From Streptomyces sp. NRRL WC-3618 (GTDB lineage Bacteria; Actinomycetota; Actinomycetes; Streptomycetales; Streptomycetaceae): a stretch of 21,501 nt of DNA. Both the position numbers and the translations under genes were made by a program. The notes beneath the pieces are model-generated. The model saw only the letters and a program-made list of their open reading frames with translations. It was not told the DNA's origin and made no database searches. This document shows, one piece after another, positions 20,930 to 21,501 of the stretch (positions are counted from its first letter, which is position 1; each line of letters begins with the position of its first letter). The stretch lies in NCBI RefSeq assembly GCF_001280005.1, contig NZ_LGDW01000045.1, forward strand, positions 1-21,501, written 5' to 3'.

Positions 20930-21501
20930 CTACTTCGCGTGGCCTTGGCCCAACTCGGACGGTACCGACCCCATTCGGGCACATGCGTCGACGACGGCCT
21001 GCTGTACGTCGTCCAGCGGGCGGTCCGCCACTGTCGCCTTGACGATCGCCAGGGCCGCGGTCTGCACGGTGAGGGCACGGGCGGCGACGTCGAGGGCGGG
21101 CCAGGGGTCGCCGTCGGCGGGTACGGCCGGGCCGCCCGCCGTGCGGTAGGCGGTGAGGAAGCGGGTCCACTCGTCGGGCGGGAGCAGTCCGCAGGCGTAC
21201 CAGGCGGCCGGTCGGGCCAGGTCCCAGGCGGGGGCGCCGATGCCGAGGTCGTCCACATCGATGAGCAGCCAGGGGCCGTCCGGGGCCGGGTGGCGTACGA
21301 GCTGGCCGAGGTGGAGGTCGCCGTGGCAGAGGGTGGGGAAGGGCCGTTGGCCCGGGAAGTCCGGCATGGGGGCCTCGGCTCGGGCCCAGGCGGGCAGTGC
21401 CGACCAGGCGCGCAGTACGGGCGCGGTGGCCGGCTGGGGGGCGGTGGCGTTCAGGCGGGCGATGGCGCGGGCCGCCTTGGCCGGGCCGCGCATCGGGGGG
21501 A
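20930..21501 (-). CDS. APH-family phosphotransferase, 5' end outside window
   Basis: Partial: the frame is still open at the window edge; the visible part is about 190 residues and includes the C-terminus. It carries the kinase-like catalytic loop LCHGDLHLGQLVR and the metal-binding segment LLIDVDDLGIGAPAWDLA, as in aminoglycoside/choline/homoserine kinase-like phosphotransferases (APH family). The aspartate after HG is the expected catalytic base. The ATP-binding N-lobe would lie outside the window. The substrate cannot be told; most chromosomal members of this type in Streptomyces are not proven resistance genes. An ATG at 21493 exists but would leave the protein without an N-lobe, so the true start is probably upstream. 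Confidence 0.88.
   Translation of the reverse strand, partial: PPMRGPAKAARAIARLNATAPQPATAPVLRAWSALPAWARAEAPMPDFPGQRPFPTLCHGDLHLGQLVRHPAPDGPWLLIDVDDLGIGAPAWDLARPAAWYACGLLPPDEWTRFLTAYRTAGGPAVPADGDPWPALDVAARALTVQTAALAIVKATVADRPLDDVQQAVVDACARMGSVPSELGQGHAK

Overview
The window is high-G+C actinobacterial DNA, almost certainly from a Streptomyces chromosome. The evidence is the G/C-ending codon use, GTG starts in ATGA/GTGA overlaps, tRNA genes mostly lacking an encoded CCA, a sporulation-specific SsgB (the S. coelicolor SCO1541 family), and a short dispersed repeat at 73-97 that I know from many Streptomyces intergenic regions. There is no integrase, transposase, CRISPR array or plasmid gene, so most of it looks like ordinary chromosome core.

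Layout. 1-2.8 kb (minus strand): threonyl-tRNA synthetase followed by a HIT-family Ap4A phosphorylase-like gene, the thrS-HIT order also found in mycobacteria. 2.8-5.5 kb: a translationally coupled pair, a DUF4365 nuclease-like protein and an uncharacterised protein with an OB-like C-terminus, next to a divergent DEDDh 3'-5' exonuclease. 5.6-13.4 kb: two identical tRNA-Val(CAC) genes, both on the minus strand, bracket a small SRPBCC gene and a five-gene minus-strand operon. The operon encodes a sugar-binding lipoprotein, two ABC permeases, a DUF624/YesL-like membrane protein and a Tat-exported PcRGLX/YetA-like (PL26-type) lyase. It has a clear TTGACG-17-TAGCTT promoter with LacI-type operator half-sites just downstream, and reads as a rhamnogalacturonan (pectin side-region) scavenging operon. 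Its regulator and ABC ATPase are not in the window.

13.5-16.3 kb: a PGPGW membrane protein, ssgB, a CGNR zinc-finger regulator, a 50-residue single-span membrane protein that is easy to miss, and a three-span membrane protein with a charged tail. 16.4-19.8 kb: a cytoplasmic DsbA/FrnE-like oxidoreductase, a double-GNAT acetyltransferase, and the folate pair pabB-pabC (GTGA overlap). pabB appears to be transcribed leaderless.

19.9-20.5 kb: a plus-strand tRNA operon Gly(GCC)-Cys(GCA)-Val(GAC)x3 with a good promoter and terminator. The middle Val gene carries a two-base-pair compensated acceptor-stem change. The window ends with a TFIIB-type zinc-ribbon protein and a partial APH-family phosphotransferase.

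The items most worth a second look are the DUF4365/OB-like/exonuclease cluster, the rhamnogalacturonan operon lying between the duplicated tRNA-Val genes, the tRNA-Val acceptor-stem variant, and the small membrane protein at 15436-15588. I saw no clearly novel defence or mobile system.
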